A stretch of 64,000 nucleotides of DNA from Aestuariivita sp. (GCA_018401465.1 JAGYKE010000005.1:496001-560000), one strand, 5' to 3'; shown: positions 9,829 through 19,788, counted from the stretch's first letter. The notes: a model not told the origin generated them from the letters alone. Made by a program: numbers and translations.

Positions 9829-10188
9829 ATGACCCCCGCTCTCCCGATTGTCCTCGTCCTGTCAGTTCTTGCGACCCCTGCCCTGGCGCAGCAGTCGCAA
9901 AGCCACGCCGGTCACGCGATGGCCACGTCCGACAGCCCGGCCGCCCAGGCCTTCGCCGAAGCGAATGCGCGCATGCATTCCGCAATGTCGGTCGAGATGA
10001 CGGGCGATGCCGATGTCGACTTCGTCCGCGGCATGATCCCTCACCACGAAGGCGCGGTCGACATGGCGCGGATCTTGCTTGAACATGGGACCGATCACGA
10101 AGTGCGCAAGTTGGCGGAAGACATCATCGCCGCGCAGGAGGTCGAGATCGCCTGGATGCGCGACTGGCTGGCGGCGAAGGGATACTAG
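9829..10188 (+). CDS. Secreted DUF305 family protein
   Basis: A small exported protein of 119 residues. A signal peptide ([20 protein letters not shown], then QQSQS) precedes a DUF305 domain with the conserved [18 protein letters not shown] and a C-terminal [12 protein letters not shown]305 proteins are four-helix, ferritin-like periplasmic proteins, some linked to copper or other metals. The His-rich SHAGHAM segment after the signal peptide fits metal handling, but that is inference. The start was placed at the methionine beginning the signal peptide; an upstream in-frame ATG at 9790 would add 13 residues. Its stop codon overlaps that of the convergent aminotransferase gene within a shared CTAG. 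Confidence 0.85.
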   Translation: MTPALPIVLVLSVLATPALAQQSQSHAGHAMATSDSPAAQAFAEANARMHSAMSVEMTGDADVDFVRGMIPHHEGAVDMARILLEHGTDHEVRKLAEDIIAAQEVEIAWMRDWLAAKGY

Positions 10189-11396
10189 ACGCCCCCCGCG
10201 ATCACCCGCGCCGCCGCGTCCACCGCGCCGCGCCCATGCGGCACGCCGATGGCGGTCAGCCCCGCCTCGATGCCGCCCAGCATCCCCAGCACCATCTGGC
10301 CGTTCACATGGCCCATGTGCCCCAGCCGGAAGAACCCGTGCCAGGCGGGATCAGAGGGCGGCGCCATCCCAAGCCCGATCCCGAGGGTGAGGCCAAGCTG
10401 CCCCTCGACCCACGCGCGCAGTTCGGTGCCGTGCGGCGCCCCGATCCGGAGCGAGGTGACCGCTCGCGAACGATGCGCGGCATCCGCGACGTTGAGCCGG
10501 AGCGGCCCCTCCTCGGCCCAGACATCGCAGGCCGCCCAGATCGCGCGTGCAAGGCGTTCGTGGCGGTCCCAGACCGCCTCGATCCCCTCGTCGGCGATCA
10601 TGCCCAGCGCGGTGCGCAGGCCATAAAGGTGATGCGTCGGCGCGGTGCCGTCGAAATACTCCCAGAACTCGGTCGGTTCGGCGCGCGGCGTCCAATCCCA
10701 GTAGCGGCTGACGCGCGGCATCTTCGCCCGCACTTTGGCGGCGCGGGCGTTGAAGAAGACGAACGCCATGCCCGGCGGCACCATCAGCCCCTTCTGGCAC
10801 CCCGTGACCATGACATCGACGCCCCAGGCGTCCATCTCGAACCGGTCGCACCCAAGCGAGGCGATGCAATCGGCCATCAGCAGCGCGGGATGCCCCAGAT
10901 CGTCGAGCAGCCTGCGCAGGCCCGCGATGTCGTTGCGCACCGAACTCGACGTGTCCACATGCACGGCAAGCACCGCCTTGATCCGGTGGCCGGTGTCGGC
11001 GCGCAGGGCGTCGGCGATGCGGTCTTCGTCCCACGGGCCCGACTTTCCGAAATCGAGCACCGCGACCTCGGCCCCGAGCCCTTCGGCCATGTCGGCCCAG
11101 CCATGGCCGAACCGGCCCGTCGCGGGCACGAGGACGGCGTCGCCCGGCGCGATCACGTTGGCCAGCGCCGCCTCCCAGGCCGCGTGGCCGTTGCCGATAT
11201 AGATCGCCACATGCCCATCCGTGCGCGCGACGCCCTTCAGCCCGGCGACAAGGCCGGGCATCATGTCGATCAGCTCGCCCGCATAGATGTTGGGTGCCGC
11301 GCGGTGCATCGCCTGCAGCACCGCATCGGGGATGACCGACGGGCCCGGAATCGCCAGATAGCTGCGCCCGCCCGCCCCCGGAAACCTGTTCGCCAT
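10185..11396 (-). CDS. Class V aminotransferase, alanine/serine-glyoxylate aminotransferase-like
   Basis: A 403-residue PLP enzyme of the class V group. The N-terminus carries [15 protein letters not shown], typical of alanine- and serine-glyoxylate aminotransferases. [11 protein letters not shown] matches the cofactor phosphate-binding loop, MADCIASLG supplies the Asp, and [13 protein letters not shown] contains the Schiff-base lysine (Lys202). These enzymes transfer the amino group of alanine or serine to glyoxylate, linking photorespiration-like, serine-cycle and purine metabolism. Which donor is used here cannot be read from the sequence. It is transcribed alone, divergent from the ABC exporter operon. 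Confidence 0.9.
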   Translation of the reverse strand: MANRFPGAGGRSYLAIPGPSVIPDAVLQAMHRAAPNIYAGELIDMMPGLVAGLKGVARTDGHVAIYIGNGHAAWEAALANVIAPGDAVLVPATGRFGHGWADMAEGLGAEVAVLDFGKSGPWDEDRIADALRADTGHRIKAVLAVHVDTSSSVRNDIAGLRRLLDDLGHPALLMADCIASLGCDRFEMDAWGVDVMVTGCQKGLMVPPGMAFVFFNARAAKVRAKMPRVSRYWDWTPRAEPTEFWEYFDGTAPTHHLYGLRTALGMIADEGIEAVWDRHERLARAIWAACDVWAEEGPLRLNVADAAHRSRAVTSLRIGAPHGTELRAWVEGQLGLTLGIGLGMAPPSDPAWHGFFRLGHMGHVNGQMVLGMLGGIEAGLTAIGVPHGRGAVDAAARVIAGGV

Positions 11397-11541
11397 CGCC
11401 CGTTCCTTTCGCCCTGATCCGGGCGAACCCTATCGCGGCCAGCCGCCGCGTCAATCCGGCCCGCACCGCGCTTTCGCTTGTCAAGACCGGGCCCCGGCCT
11501 TACACCCGGCGAACGACGAAGGAAACCGCAGCCGGACCTGA

Positions 11542-13434
11542 ATGGCGCAGGATACATCACCGACCGCCGCCCGGGCCGATACGCCCCCCGCAAAATCCGG
11601 CGTCCTCATCGGCTGGGTCTGGCGTGGCTATCTGCGCCACCATTGGCGGCTTCTGGCCGTCGCGCTTGTCTTCATGGCCATCGAAGGATCGACCCTCGGC
11701 GCGCTCAGCTACATGATGCAGCCGATGTTCGACAACGTCTTCGTGGAGCGCAACGAAGGCGCGCTCTGGACGGTAGCACTCGTCATTCTGGCGATCTTCG
11801 TGATCCGTGCGGTCTCGGGCGTCATCAACAAGCTGATCCTGACGCGCGTCGCGCTGCTGACGGCGGCGCAGCTGCGCTTCGACCTGCTGGCCCGGCTGGT
11901 GCGCCAGGACGGGGCCTTCCATCAGGCGCATCCGCCGGGCTTTCTGATCCAGCGCGTGCAGGGCGATGTGGAGGCGGTCAATTTCATCTGGCGCGTGCTG
12001 ATCACCGGAGCCGCGCGCGACTCCATCTCGTTGATCGTGCTGCTGAGCGTGGCGATCAGCATCGACTGGCGCTGGGCGGCACTGGCGCTGATCGGCGTGC
12101 CGGTCATGCTGCTGCCCGCCTTCGTCGCCCAGCGCTACGTGCGCAAGAAGGCGCGGATGGCGCGCGATATCGGCGCGCAGCTTGCCACACGGCTGGACGA
12201 GATCTTTCACGGCATCGTCCCGGTCAAGCTGAACCGGCTCGAGGATTACCAGATCAACCAGTACAAGGCGCAGACCAACCGCTACGTCTATTCCGAGACA
12301 CGCTCGGCGCTTGGCACGGCGGCGATCCCGGGTCTGGTCGATCTGATGGGCGGACTTGGCTTCATGCTGGTGCTCCTCTTCGGCGGGGCCGAGATCATCG
12401 CGGGGGAAAAGACGGTGGGCCAGTTCATGGCCTTCTTCACCGCCATGGGCCTTGCCTTCGACCCGATGCGGCGGCTCGGCGCGCTGTCGGGGTTCTGGCA
12501 ATCGGCCGCGGCGGCGATCGAACGGGTGAAGGAACTGATGGACGAACCGCTGCGGATGGTGTCGCCGGAAAACCCCGTGCCCCCGCCCAAGGGCCTGCCC
12601 GAAGTGCGGCTTGACGGCGTCACCTTCGGCTATGGCGACGCGCCGGTGCTGCGGGAGCTGAGTTTTACCGCCGAGGCGGGCAAGACCACCGCTCTGGTGG
12701 GCGCCTCGGGCGCGGGCAAGTCCACGGTCTTCAACCTGCTGACGCGGCTTGTCGATCCGCAGACGGGCAAGGTCACGGTGGGCGGCGTGCCGGTCTCGGC
12801 CATGTCTCTGGAAGACCTGCGGGGCCTGTTCTCGGTGGTGACGCAGGAGGCGCTCCTTTTCGACGAGACCCTGCGCGAAAACATCCTTCTGGGGCGGACC
12901 GACGTCTCCGACGACCACCTGATGCGTGTGCTGAAGGCGGCGCATGTCGCAGACTTCCTGCCCAAGCTCGCCTCCGGGCTCGAGACCGCGGTCGGTCCCC
13001 GGGGCAGCGCGCTGTCGGGCGGGCAGCGCCAGCGCGTGGTGATCGCGCGCGCGCTTCTGCGTGACACGCCGGTCCTGCTTCTGGACGAGGCGACCAGCGC
13101 GCTTGACGCCCAGTCGGAGAAGGTGGTGCAGGACGCGCTCGACCGGCTGGCGGGGGGGCGGACGACCATCGTCATCGCGCACCGGCTGTCCACCATTCAG
13201 GCGGCCGACAAGATCGTGGTCATGGACCGCGGCCGCGCGGTGGATGAAGGCACCCACGAAGAGCTGCTGGCGCGCGGCGGCATCTATGCCGATCTCTACC
13301 GCCTGCAGTTCCGCGACGGCAAGGCCGTGGTCGATCCCGAAGGCACCCGCGCCCTTCAACCCCGCCCCGAAGGCGCGCGACCCGAAGGCGCATCCGGCTT
13401 CCTTGGCCGTCTGCGCAGGATCTTCACGACCTAG
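11542..13434 (+). CDS. ABC exporter, fused permease/ATPase (MsbA-like)
   Basis: A 630-residue half-transporter. Six transmembrane helices lie in roughly residues 30-330, followed by an ATPase domain with Walker A GASGAGKST (near 387), signature LSGGQRQRV (near 490), Walker B VLLLDEATSALD and switch His in IAHRLST. The homodimer would export a hydrophobic or lipid-like substrate across the inner membrane; MsbA-type lipid flipping is the closest analogy, but substrate is not shown. A low-complexity acidic C-terminal tail ends in a basic FLGRLRRIF. It is the first gene of a co-directional run with ygfZ 79 nt downstream. The ribosome site (GAAGGAAA) is further upstream than ideal, so the start is moderately secure. 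Confidence 0.93.
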   Translation: MAQDTSPTAARADTPPAKSGVLIGWVWRGYLRHHWRLLAVALVFMAIEGSTLGALSYMMQPMFDNVFVERNEGALWTVALVILAIFVIRAVSGVINKLILTRVALLTAAQLRFDLLARLVRQDGAFHQAHPPGFLIQRVQGDVEAVNFIWRVLITGAARDSISLIVLLSVAISIDWRWAALALIGVPVMLLPAFVAQRYVRKKARMARDIGAQLATRLDEIFHGIVPVKLNRLEDYQINQYKAQTNRYVYSETRSALGTAAIPGLVDLMGGLGFMLVLLFGGAEIIAGEKTVGQFMAFFTAMGLAFDPMRRLGALSGFWQSAAAAIERVKELMDEPLRMVSPENPVPPPKGLPEVRLDGVTFGYGDAPVLRELSFTAEAGKTTALVGASGAGKSTVFNLLTRLVDPQTGKVTVGGVPVSAMSLEDLRGLFSVVTQEALLFDETLRENILLGRTDVSDDHLMRVLKAAHVADFLPKLASGLETAVGPRGSALSGGQRQRVVIARALLRDTPVLLLDEATSALDAQSEKVVQDALDRLAGGRTTIVIAHRLSTIQAADKIVVMDRGRAVDEGTHEELLARGGIYADLYRLQFRDGKAVVDPEGTRALQPRPEGARPEGASGFLGRLRRIFTT

Positions 13435-13513
13435 GGGTCAGCGGTCCGGCGGTGCCCTCTTGCGCGGCGCGGGCACCGGGTTATCTCATGTCCCGCGGAA
13501 AAGGAGACGCGCC

Positions 13514-14254
13514 ATGGCCAGCCGCCGCATCCTGCGCCTGACAGGACCGGACACCGAGGACTTCATGCAAGGCCTTGTCACCAATGACATCCGCCGTCTC
13601 GACCGGGGTCTGGTCTATGCGGCGATCCTGACGCCGCAGGGCAAGTATCTGGCAGACTTCTTCCTCAAGCGTGACGGGGACGGCGTGCTTCTTGACGTGG
13701 CCGAAAGCCTGGCAGACGCCATTGTGAAGCGGCTGAGCATGTACAAGCTCCGTGCGCAGGTCGCGATCGGGGACAGCGGCCTTCACCTGCAACGCGGCAC
13801 CGGCCCGGCACCCGAAGGCGCGCAGCCCGATCCGCGCCACCCGGCCCTTGGCTGGCGCGCCTATACCCCCGCGCCAGAGGCGGACGACGGCACCGACTGG
13901 GACGCGGTCCGCGTGGCCCATGTGATCCCCGAAACCGGCATCGAGCTGACGCCCGAGACCTACATCCTCGAAGCGGGGTTCGAGGCGCTGCACGGCGTCG
14001 ACTTCCGCAAGGGCTGCTATGTCGGGCAGGAGGTGACGGCGCGCATGAAACACAAGACCGAGCTGCGCAAGGGTCTCGCCCGCGTACGGATCGACGGCGA
14101 CGCAGCAGCAGGGACCGAGATCACCGCCGACGGAAAGCCGGCGGGCACGCTGTTCACCCGCTCGGGCGGGCGCGCCATCGCCTGGCTGCGCTTTGACCGC
14201 GCGCAGGGTGCGATGCAGGCGGGCGACGCCACGCTGCACCTCGACCCCGACTGA
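13514..14254 (+). CDS. ygfZ: YgfZ/GcvT-type folate-binding protein
   Basis: A 246-residue tetrahydrofolate-binding protein of the YgfZ (IBA57) family, which supports maturation or repair of [4Fe-4S] enzymes. The signature K-G-C-Y-V-G-Q-E is present near residue 160, the Cys being the conserved functional residue. The N-terminal GPDTEDFMQGLVTNDI motif matches the family start. An AAGGAGA ribosome site 6 nt before the ATG fixes the start. It lies between the ABC exporter and the phosphoesterase gene on the same strand. The protein is shorter than the 326-residue E. coli homologue, as usual in alphaproteobacteria. Confidence 0.92.
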   Translation: MASRRILRLTGPDTEDFMQGLVTNDIRRLDRGLVYAAILTPQGKYLADFFLKRDGDGVLLDVAESLADAIVKRLSMYKLRAQVAIGDSGLHLQRGTGPAPEGAQPDPRHPALGWRAYTPAPEADDGTDWDAVRVAHVIPETGIELTPETYILEAGFEALHGVDFRKGCYVGQEVTARMKHKTELRKGLARVRIDGDAAAGTEITADGKPAGTLFTRSGGRAIAWLRFDRAQGAMQAGDATLHLDPD

Positions 14255-14311
14255 CATGGCACGACCGCAATCGGGCTTGTCGCGGCGCGGCGCGGGGCCT
14301 AAGCACGCTGC

Positions 14312-15124
14312 ATGAGACTTCTGTTTCTGGGTGACGTGATGGGCCGCGCGGGTCGCGCGGCGGTGTCCGACAGGCTGCCGGGGCTGCGCGCCGACTGGGG
14401 TCTCGATTTCGTCGTGGTGAACGGAGAGAACGCCACCTCGGGCATGGGGCTTTCGGGCGAACATGCACAGGCGCTGCTGGCTGCGGGGGCCGATTGCTTG
14501 ACGCTGGGCGATCACGCCTTCGACCAGAAGGACATGCTGCAGGTCATCGAACGCCAGCCGCGCATCCTGCGCCCGATGAATTTCGCCAAGACCGCTCCCG
14601 GCAAGGGCTTCCGCGTCTTCGAGGCGACCGGCGGGCGCAAGGTGCTGGTGGCGCAGGTCCTCGGTCAGGTCTTCATGAAACGCGCCTTCGACGATCCGTT
14701 CTCGGCGCTCGACACCGTGCTGCGCGCCCATCCGCCGGGCGGCCTCGTGCAGGCGGCGATCATCGACATCCATTGCGAGGCGACGTCCGAAAAGATGGCC
14801 GTCGGTCATTACTGCGACGGGCGCGCCAGCCTTGTCGTCGGCACCCATACCCATGTGCCCACCGCAGACGCGCAGATCCTGCCGAAGGGCACCGCGTATC
14901 TGAGCGATGCGGGCATGTGCGGCGACTACGACAGCGTCATCGGCATGGACAAGGCCGAACCGATGCGCCGCTTCATCACCGGCATGGGCCGCGACCGCTT
15001 CACCCCCGCGCTGGGCGAGGCGACGCTGTCGGGTGTCTTCGTGGAAACCGACGACCGCACCGGGCTGGCGAAGCGCATCGTGCCGGTGCGGCTGGGCGGG
15101 CGGCTGCAGGGTTCTGCCCCGTGA
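14312..15124 (+). CDS. YmdB-family metallophosphoesterase
   Basis: A 270-residue calcineurin-like phosphodiesterase of the YmdB group. Metal-binding blocks appear in order: FLGDVMGRAGR (start), VNGENA, GDHAFDQKD, DIHCEATSEK and VGTHTHVPTAD. In Bacillus, YmdB hydrolyses 2',3'-cyclic nucleotides and shapes motility and biofilm; a comparable role here is inference. The GTG start of the following transporter gene overlaps this TGA stop (GTGA), which points to translational coupling. Confidence 0.92.
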   Translation: MRLLFLGDVMGRAGRAAVSDRLPGLRADWGLDFVVVNGENATSGMGLSGEHAQALLAAGADCLTLGDHAFDQKDMLQVIERQPRILRPMNFAKTAPGKGFRVFEATGGRKVLVAQVLGQVFMKRAFDDPFSALDTVLRAHPPGGLVQAAIIDIHCEATSEKMAVGHYCDGRASLVVGTHTHVPTADAQILPKGTAYLSDAGMCGDYDSVIGMDKAEPMRRFITGMGRDRFTPALGEATLSGVFVETDDRTGLAKRIVPVRLGGRLQGSAP

Positions 15125-16056
15125 CAACCGGGCGTCTGGCCTTTCTGACCCTGATCCTTGTCGGGATGGGCGCGGGCTGGGGCCTGACGCAGCCCCTGTC
15201 GAAGATCGCCGTCAGCACGGGTCACGGCCCCTGGGGTCTGATCTTCTGGCAGGTGGTGATCGGCGTCGTGATCCTCGGTACCATCGCGGCCGCCACGGGG
15301 CGCGGGCTGCCGCTGACCCTCCCGGCGTTCAAGGCCTATGCGGTGATCGCGGCGGCGGGCACGGTCCTGCCCAACGCGGCCTCCTACGCGGCGCTGGCGC
15401 ATATCCCGGCGGGCGTGCAGTCGGTGCTCATGTCGCTCGTGCCCATGGCGACCTTTCCGATCGCGCTTGCGCTCGCACTCGAACGGTTCGAGGCGCGGCG
15501 CTTCCTTGGCCTCGGGCTGGGGCTTGCGGGCGTTCTCGTCCTTGTCCTGCCCGAAGCAAGCCTGCCCGACCGCAGCATGCTGCCTTGGGTCGCGCTCAGC
15601 GCGCTGGCCGTGCTATGCTACGGGTTCGAAGGCAATTATGTCGCGCGCTGGGGGCTCGGTGGGGCCGACGCGATCCAGGTGCTTCTGGGTGCCTCGCTGG
15701 TCGCGGCCGTCGTGACGCTGCCGCTCGCGCTTGCCACGGGGCAGTTCATCTGGCCCACGGCCGGGCTCGGTGCGCCGGAATGGTCGCTGATCGTGTCCTC
15801 GGCCATTCATGCGGTAATCTATGCGGGCTATGTCTGGCTGGTGGGTCAGGCCGGATCGGTCTTCGCAGCGCAGGTGGGCTATCCGGTGACGGCGACCGGT
15901 GTTCTGTGGTCCATGGCGATCCTAGGCGAAAGCTACTCGCCCTATTTCTGGGCAGCGGCGGCACTGATCCTTCTGGGGGTCGTGCTGGTCCAGCCGCGCC
16001 GTATCCGCGGCCTTGCCGCCGCGGTGCCCATCGCGGAAGATGGCCCGCGTCACTGA
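15121..16056 (+). CDS. EamA/DMT-superfamily transporter
   Basis: A 311-residue integral membrane protein with about ten hydrophobic helices arranged as two EamA repeats, the first starting near LILVGMGAGWGLTQPLSKIAV. DMT-family proteins export amino acids, metabolites or drugs. The start is GTG, overlapping the stop of the upstream phosphoesterase gene by 4 nt; reading further upstream only gives frame overlap with that gene. Ends 18 nt before the SLC13 permease gene. Substrate unknown. Confidence 0.9.
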   Translation: MTTGRLAFLTLILVGMGAGWGLTQPLSKIAVSTGHGPWGLIFWQVVIGVVILGTIAAATGRGLPLTLPAFKAYAVIAAAGTVLPNAASYAALAHIPAGVQSVLMSLVPMATFPIALALALERFEARRFLGLGLGLAGVLVLVLPEASLPDRSMLPWVALSALAVLCYGFEGNYVARWGLGGADAIQVLLGASLVAAVVTLPLALATGQFIWPTAGLGAPEWSLIVSSAIHAVIYAGYVWLVGQAGSVFAAQVGYPVTATGVLWSMAILGESYSPYFWAAAALILLGVVLVQPRRIRGLAAAVPIAEDGPRH

Positions 16057-16074
16057 ACCGAGGGTTTCGCGGCA

Positions 16075-17856
16075 ATGGATCTGATCGAACTGACGCAGAT
16101 GCAGGCGGCCTTGGTCACGCTGGTCGTGCTCGCCGTCATGTTCGCGCTCTTCATCCGCGAGGTCTTCCCGACCGAGGTCGTGGCGCTCCTTGGTGTCTCG
16201 ATCCTCCTTCTGACCGGTGCGCTTGCCTATGACGACGCGGTCGCGGTGCTGTCGAACCCGGCGCCGTGGACCATCGCGGCCATGTTCATCACCATGGGCG
16301 CGCTTGTGCGCACCGGCGGTCTGCATGCCTTCACCAAATATGCCGAACGCCAGGCCATCACCAACCCACGGCTGGCGATCGGGATGCTTCTGGGGTTTGT
16401 CGTCGTTGCCTCGGCCTTCGTGGCCAACACGCCCGTGGTCGTGGTGATGATCCCCGTCTTCGTGCAATTGGCGCGCGCGCTCGGCGTGTCGGCCTCCAAA
16501 CTCCTGATCCCGCTCAGCTATGCCGCCATCGTGGGGGGCATGCTGACACTGATCGGCACCTCCACCAACCTGCTGGTCGACGGCGTCGCGCGGGCGCGCG
16601 GGCTCGAACCCTTCGGCATCTTCGAGGTGACACCGGTCGGCGCGGTCGTCGTCGTCGTCGCCATGCTCTATCTCTGGCTGGTGGGGTCGCGCTTTCTGCC
16701 CGAACGCGACAGCATGGCGATGCTTTTGAGCGGCGACAAATCGAAGATGAAGTTCTTCACCGAGGCCGTGATCCCCCCCGACAGCAACCTCATCGGGCGC
16801 GAGGTGCTGGGCGTGCAGCTTTTCAAGCGCGACGGCGTGCGTCTGATCGACGTGATCCGGGGCGACCTGTCGCTGCGGCGCGCTCTGGAAGGGGTGACGC
16901 TGCAGGTGGGCGACCGGGTGGTCCTGCGCACCCACATGACCGAACTTCTCAGCCTGCAGCGCAACAAGGAACTCAAGCGCGTCGATCAGGTCTCGGCGGT
17001 CGAGACGACGACGGTCGAGGTCCTCATCACCCCGGGCTGCAAGATGGTCGGGCGCAGCCTCGGCTCTCTGCGCCTCCGGCGGCGCTTCGGCGTCTACGTG
17101 CTGGCGGTCCACCGCCGCAACCAGAACATCGGCACCGCACTCGACGATCTGGTGGTGCGGGTGGGCGACACGCTGCTTCTAGAAGGCGCGCCCGCCGACA
17201 TCCAGCGATTGTCCCAGGAAATGGACATGGTCGATGTCTCGAAACCTTCGGCGCGCGAATACCGCCGGTCGCACGCGCCCATCGCGCTGATCGCCCTGCT
17301 TGGCATCGTGGCATTGTCGGCGCTGGGGGTGGCACCGATCCTCGCACTGGCGGTGCTGGCGATGGCGCTGGTCCTCGTCACGCGCTGCATCGACGCGGAC
17401 GAGGCGTTTTCCTTCGTCGACGGGCGGCTTCTGGCGATGATCTTCGCCATGCTCGCGGTGGGCGCCGCGCTCGAATCCTCGGGCGCGGTGCAGCTGATCG
17501 TGAATGCCATCGCGCCCGCGCTGCGGGATCTGCCGCCGGTCCTGCTGGTCTGGGCGGTCTACATGCTCACCACGATCATGACCGAGCTTGTCTCGAACAA
17601 CGCCGTCGCCGTGATCGTCACCCCCATCGCCATCGGTCTGGCCGAAGCAATCGGCGTCGATCCGCGCCCGCTGGTCGTGGCGGTGATGGTCGCGGCCTCG
17701 GCCGCCTTCGCCACGCCCATTGGGTACCAGACCAACATGCTGGTCTACGGCCCCGGCGGCTACCGCTTCAGCGACTTCCTGAAGGTGGGCATCCCGATGA
17801 ACCTGCTTGTCGGCATCGCGGCCTCGGCCACGATCCCGGTCTTCTGGCCATTATGA
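16075..17856 (+). CDS. SLC13-family permease with two RCK_C (TrkA-C) domains
   Basis: A 593-residue membrane transporter. Hydrophobic helices occupy the first ~220 residues, with FVANTPVVVVMIPVFVQLA characteristic of the ion transporter superfamily. Two cytoplasmic RCK_C domains follow: EAVIPPDSNLIGREVLG... and VEVLITPGCKMVGRSLGSL.... A second membrane half then contains TELVSNNAVAVIVTPIAIG. The family moves dicarboxylates, sulfate or other anions with sodium; the RCK_C domains usually act as regulatory ligand sensors. It ends the run, 2 nt before the first of two palindromic hairpins. Specificity cannot be read, though sulfate is worth considering given the sulfatase locus elsewhere in the window. 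Confidence 0.92.
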   Translation: MDLIELTQMQAALVTLVVLAVMFALFIREVFPTEVVALLGVSILLLTGALAYDDAVAVLSNPAPWTIAAMFITMGALVRTGGLHAFTKYAERQAITNPRLAIGMLLGFVVVASAFVANTPVVVVMIPVFVQLARALGVSASKLLIPLSYAAIVGGMLTLIGTSTNLLVDGVARARGLEPFGIFEVTPVGAVVVVVAMLYLWLVGSRFLPERDSMAMLLSGDKSKMKFFTEAVIPPDSNLIGREVLGVQLFKRDGVRLIDVIRGDLSLRRALEGVTLQVGDRVVLRTHMTELLSLQRNKELKRVDQVSAVETTTVEVLITPGCKMVGRSLGSLRLRRRFGVYVLAVHRRNQNIGTALDDLVVRVGDTLLLEGAPADIQRLSQEMDMVDVSKPSAREYRRSHAPIALIALLGIVALSALGVAPILALAVLAMALVLVTRCIDADEAFSFVDGRLLAMIFAMLAVGAALESSGAVQLIVNAIAPALRDLPPVLLVWAVYMLTTIMTELVSNNAVAVIVTPIAIGLAEAIGVDPRPLVVAVMVAASAAFATPIGYQTNMLVYGPGGYRFSDFLKVGIPMNLLVGIAASATIPVFWPL

Positions 17857-17858
17857 CC

Positions 17859-17882
17859 GGGCAAACCTTCGAAGGTTTGCCC
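17859..17882. terminator. Perfect 24-bp palindrome at the end of the SLC13 gene
   Basis: The half-site GGGCAAACCTTC is followed directly by its reverse complement. It begins 2 nt after the permease stop and could fold in either transcript, with no U-tract. Likely a 3'-end hairpin or bidirectional terminator. Confidence 0.6.
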
Positions 17883-17903
17883 CATCATCCGGCCTCTGTG
17901 ACA

Positions 17904-17927
17904 GGTCAAACCTTCGAAGGTTTGACC
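17904..17927. terminator. Second perfect 24-bp palindrome, serving the convergent FAD-dehydrogenase gene
   Basis: The half-site GGTCAAACCTTC is followed by its reverse complement. It differs from the palindrome 21 nt to the left only by one compensated base pair (G-C versus T-A at the third position). It sits 9 nt beyond the stop of the minus-strand gene. The covariation argues for selection on the RNA hairpin. Confidence 0.6.
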
Positions 17928-17936
17928 ACCCCCGCC

Positions 17937-19595
17937 TCAGGCGATCTCGCGCGACAGACCCGCCGCCCGGCCCGAGAAGATGCAGCCGCCGAGGAAGGTT
18001 CCTTCGAGCGCGTTGTAACCGTGATAGCCCCCGCCGCCGAAGCCTGCCACCTCGCCGGCCGCGAACAGGCCCGGGACGACAGCGCCGTCGGCGCCGATCA
18101 TCCGCCCGTCGAGATCGGTCTGCAGCCCGCCCAAAGTCTTGCGCGTCAGGATCGACAGCCGCACGGCGATCAGCGGCCCGTTCGCGGGGTCAAGGAAGCG
18201 ATGCGGCTTGGCCGTGCGGATCAACCGGTCGCCGCGATAGTTCCGCGCCGCAAGGATCGCCATGATCTGCGCGTCCTTGGAGAAAGGATTGTCGACCTGC
18301 GCGTCGCGCGCCGCGATCTGCGCCTGCAGGATCCCTGCGTTGATCAGGTCGGCCCCCGCGATCCGGTTCATCCCCTGAACGAGCGTCGGCAGGTCACCCG
18401 CCACAACGAAATCCGCCCCATGGGTCTTGAACGCCTCGACCGCGCCGGTGGCGCGGCCGCCTGACAGCAAGCGCTCGCGCAGCACCGCGCCCCAGGACTT
18501 GCCGGTCAGGTCGGGATTCTGTTCCGATCCCGACAGGGCGAATTCCTTCTTGATCACCTTCTGGGTCAGCACGAACCAGCTGTAGTCATAGCCCGTGGCC
18601 AGGATCGTCTTCAGCGTGCCCAGCGAATCGAAGCCCGGCAGCGCGGGGGGCGGCAGGCGGCGGCCTTCGGCGTCGAACCACATGGAGGACGGCCCCGGCA
18701 GGATGCGGATGCCGTGATCGGGCCAGATCGGGTCCCAGTTGCGCAGGCCTTCGGTATAGTGCCACATCCGGTCGCCATTGATGACATGGCCGCCCGCGGC
18801 CTCGGAAATGGCGATCATGCGCCCGTCCACATGGGCGGGCACGCCCGCCACCATGCGTTCCGGCGCGGGGCCCAGACGGTCGGTCGGCCAGGCCTTGCGG
18901 ACAAGATCGAAGTTACCCCCGATCCCGCCCGAGGCAACCAGAACCGAAGGCGCGCGCAGCTCGAACTCACCCGTCGCGGCGCGGTTGGACGGCGCGCCGC
19001 GCGGGGCGCGGTCATCGGCCAGTATCGTGCCCGCGACACCTTTCGCCGCGCCCGCCTCGGTCACGATGCGGTCGACGCGGTGGCGGAAGCGCAGGTCGAC
19101 CAAGCCCGCCGCCGCTTGCACCTCGACCCGCTTGACGAAGGGCTCCAGCACCCCCGGCCCCGTGCCCCAGGTCAGATGGAACCGCGGCACCGAATTGCCG
19201 TGTCCGCCCGCGAAGCCGCCGCCGCGTTCGGCCCAGCCCACCACGGGGAACCAGCGCATGCCCATCCCGTGCAACCACGACCGCATGCCCCCCGCCGCGA
19301 AGTCGAGATAGGCCTCCGCCCAGCGGCGCGGCCAGTCGTCTTCGGGGCGGTCGAAGCCGGCGCTTCCCATCCAGTCGCCTTGGGCGAGGTCGCGGCTGTC
19401 GCGGATGCCCATGCGCCGCTGTTCGGGCGTATCGACCATGAACAGCCCGCCCAGCGACCAGAAAGCCTGACCGCCCAGGTTCTGGGGGCCCTCCTGATCC
19501 AGCATGACCACACGCTTGCCCCGGTCGCCCAGTTCCGCCGCCGCGACCAGCCCCGCAAGGCCGCCGCCCACGATGATGACATCCGCCTGATCCAT
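17937..19595 (-). CDS. FAD-binding dehydrogenase (KstD/fumarate-reductase flavoprotein fold)
   Basis: A 552-residue flavoprotein. The N-terminal dinucleotide site is VIIVGGGLAGLVAAAELGDRG. NLGGQAFWSLGGLFMVDT and a C-terminal GLFAAGEVAGFGGGGYHGYNA place it with the FAD-binding dehydrogenase subgroup related to 3-ketosteroid delta-1-dehydrogenase and flavocytochrome c. It probably oxidises or reduces a C-C bond of an unidentified cytoplasmic substrate. No signal peptide or haem motif is present. It is transcribed alone, divergent from yebC. Steroid substrates are not implied by any neighbour. Confidence 0.88.
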   Translation of the reverse strand: MDQADVIIVGGGLAGLVAAAELGDRGKRVVMLDQEGPQNLGGQAFWSLGGLFMVDTPEQRRMGIRDSRDLAQGDWMGSAGFDRPEDDWPRRWAEAYLDFAAGGMRSWLHGMGMRWFPVVGWAERGGGFAGGHGNSVPRFHLTWGTGPGVLEPFVKRVEVQAAAGLVDLRFRHRVDRIVTEAGAAKGVAGTILADDRAPRGAPSNRAATGEFELRAPSVLVASGGIGGNFDLVRKAWPTDRLGPAPERMVAGVPAHVDGRMIAISEAAGGHVINGDRMWHYTEGLRNWDPIWPDHGIRILPGPSSMWFDAEGRRLPPPALPGFDSLGTLKTILATGYDYSWFVLTQKVIKKEFALSGSEQNPDLTGKSWGAVLRERLLSGGRATGAVEAFKTHGADFVVAGDLPTLVQGMNRIAGADLINAGILQAQIAARDAQVDNPFSKDAQIMAILAARNYRGDRLIRTAKPHRFLDPANGPLIAVRLSILTRKTLGGLQTDLDGRMIGADGAVVPGLFAAGEVAGFGGGGYHGYNALEGTFLGGCIFSGRAAGLSREIA

Positions 19596-19788
19596 CCCGC
19601 GCCCTCCCCTGACCGGCCCAGTCTAGGCGCGCCGCGCCGCCTGCGGCAATCGGCAAGACCCCGCCCTGCCGCGGGGTCAGCCATGGCGGACGGGAACGCC
19701 GCACGACAAGCGCCGCGCATGGCTTGATCCGCCCAGACGCGCCGGTCTATAGGGACGTCCTGAGGGCAAGATTGAAAAGGCGCGCGCC

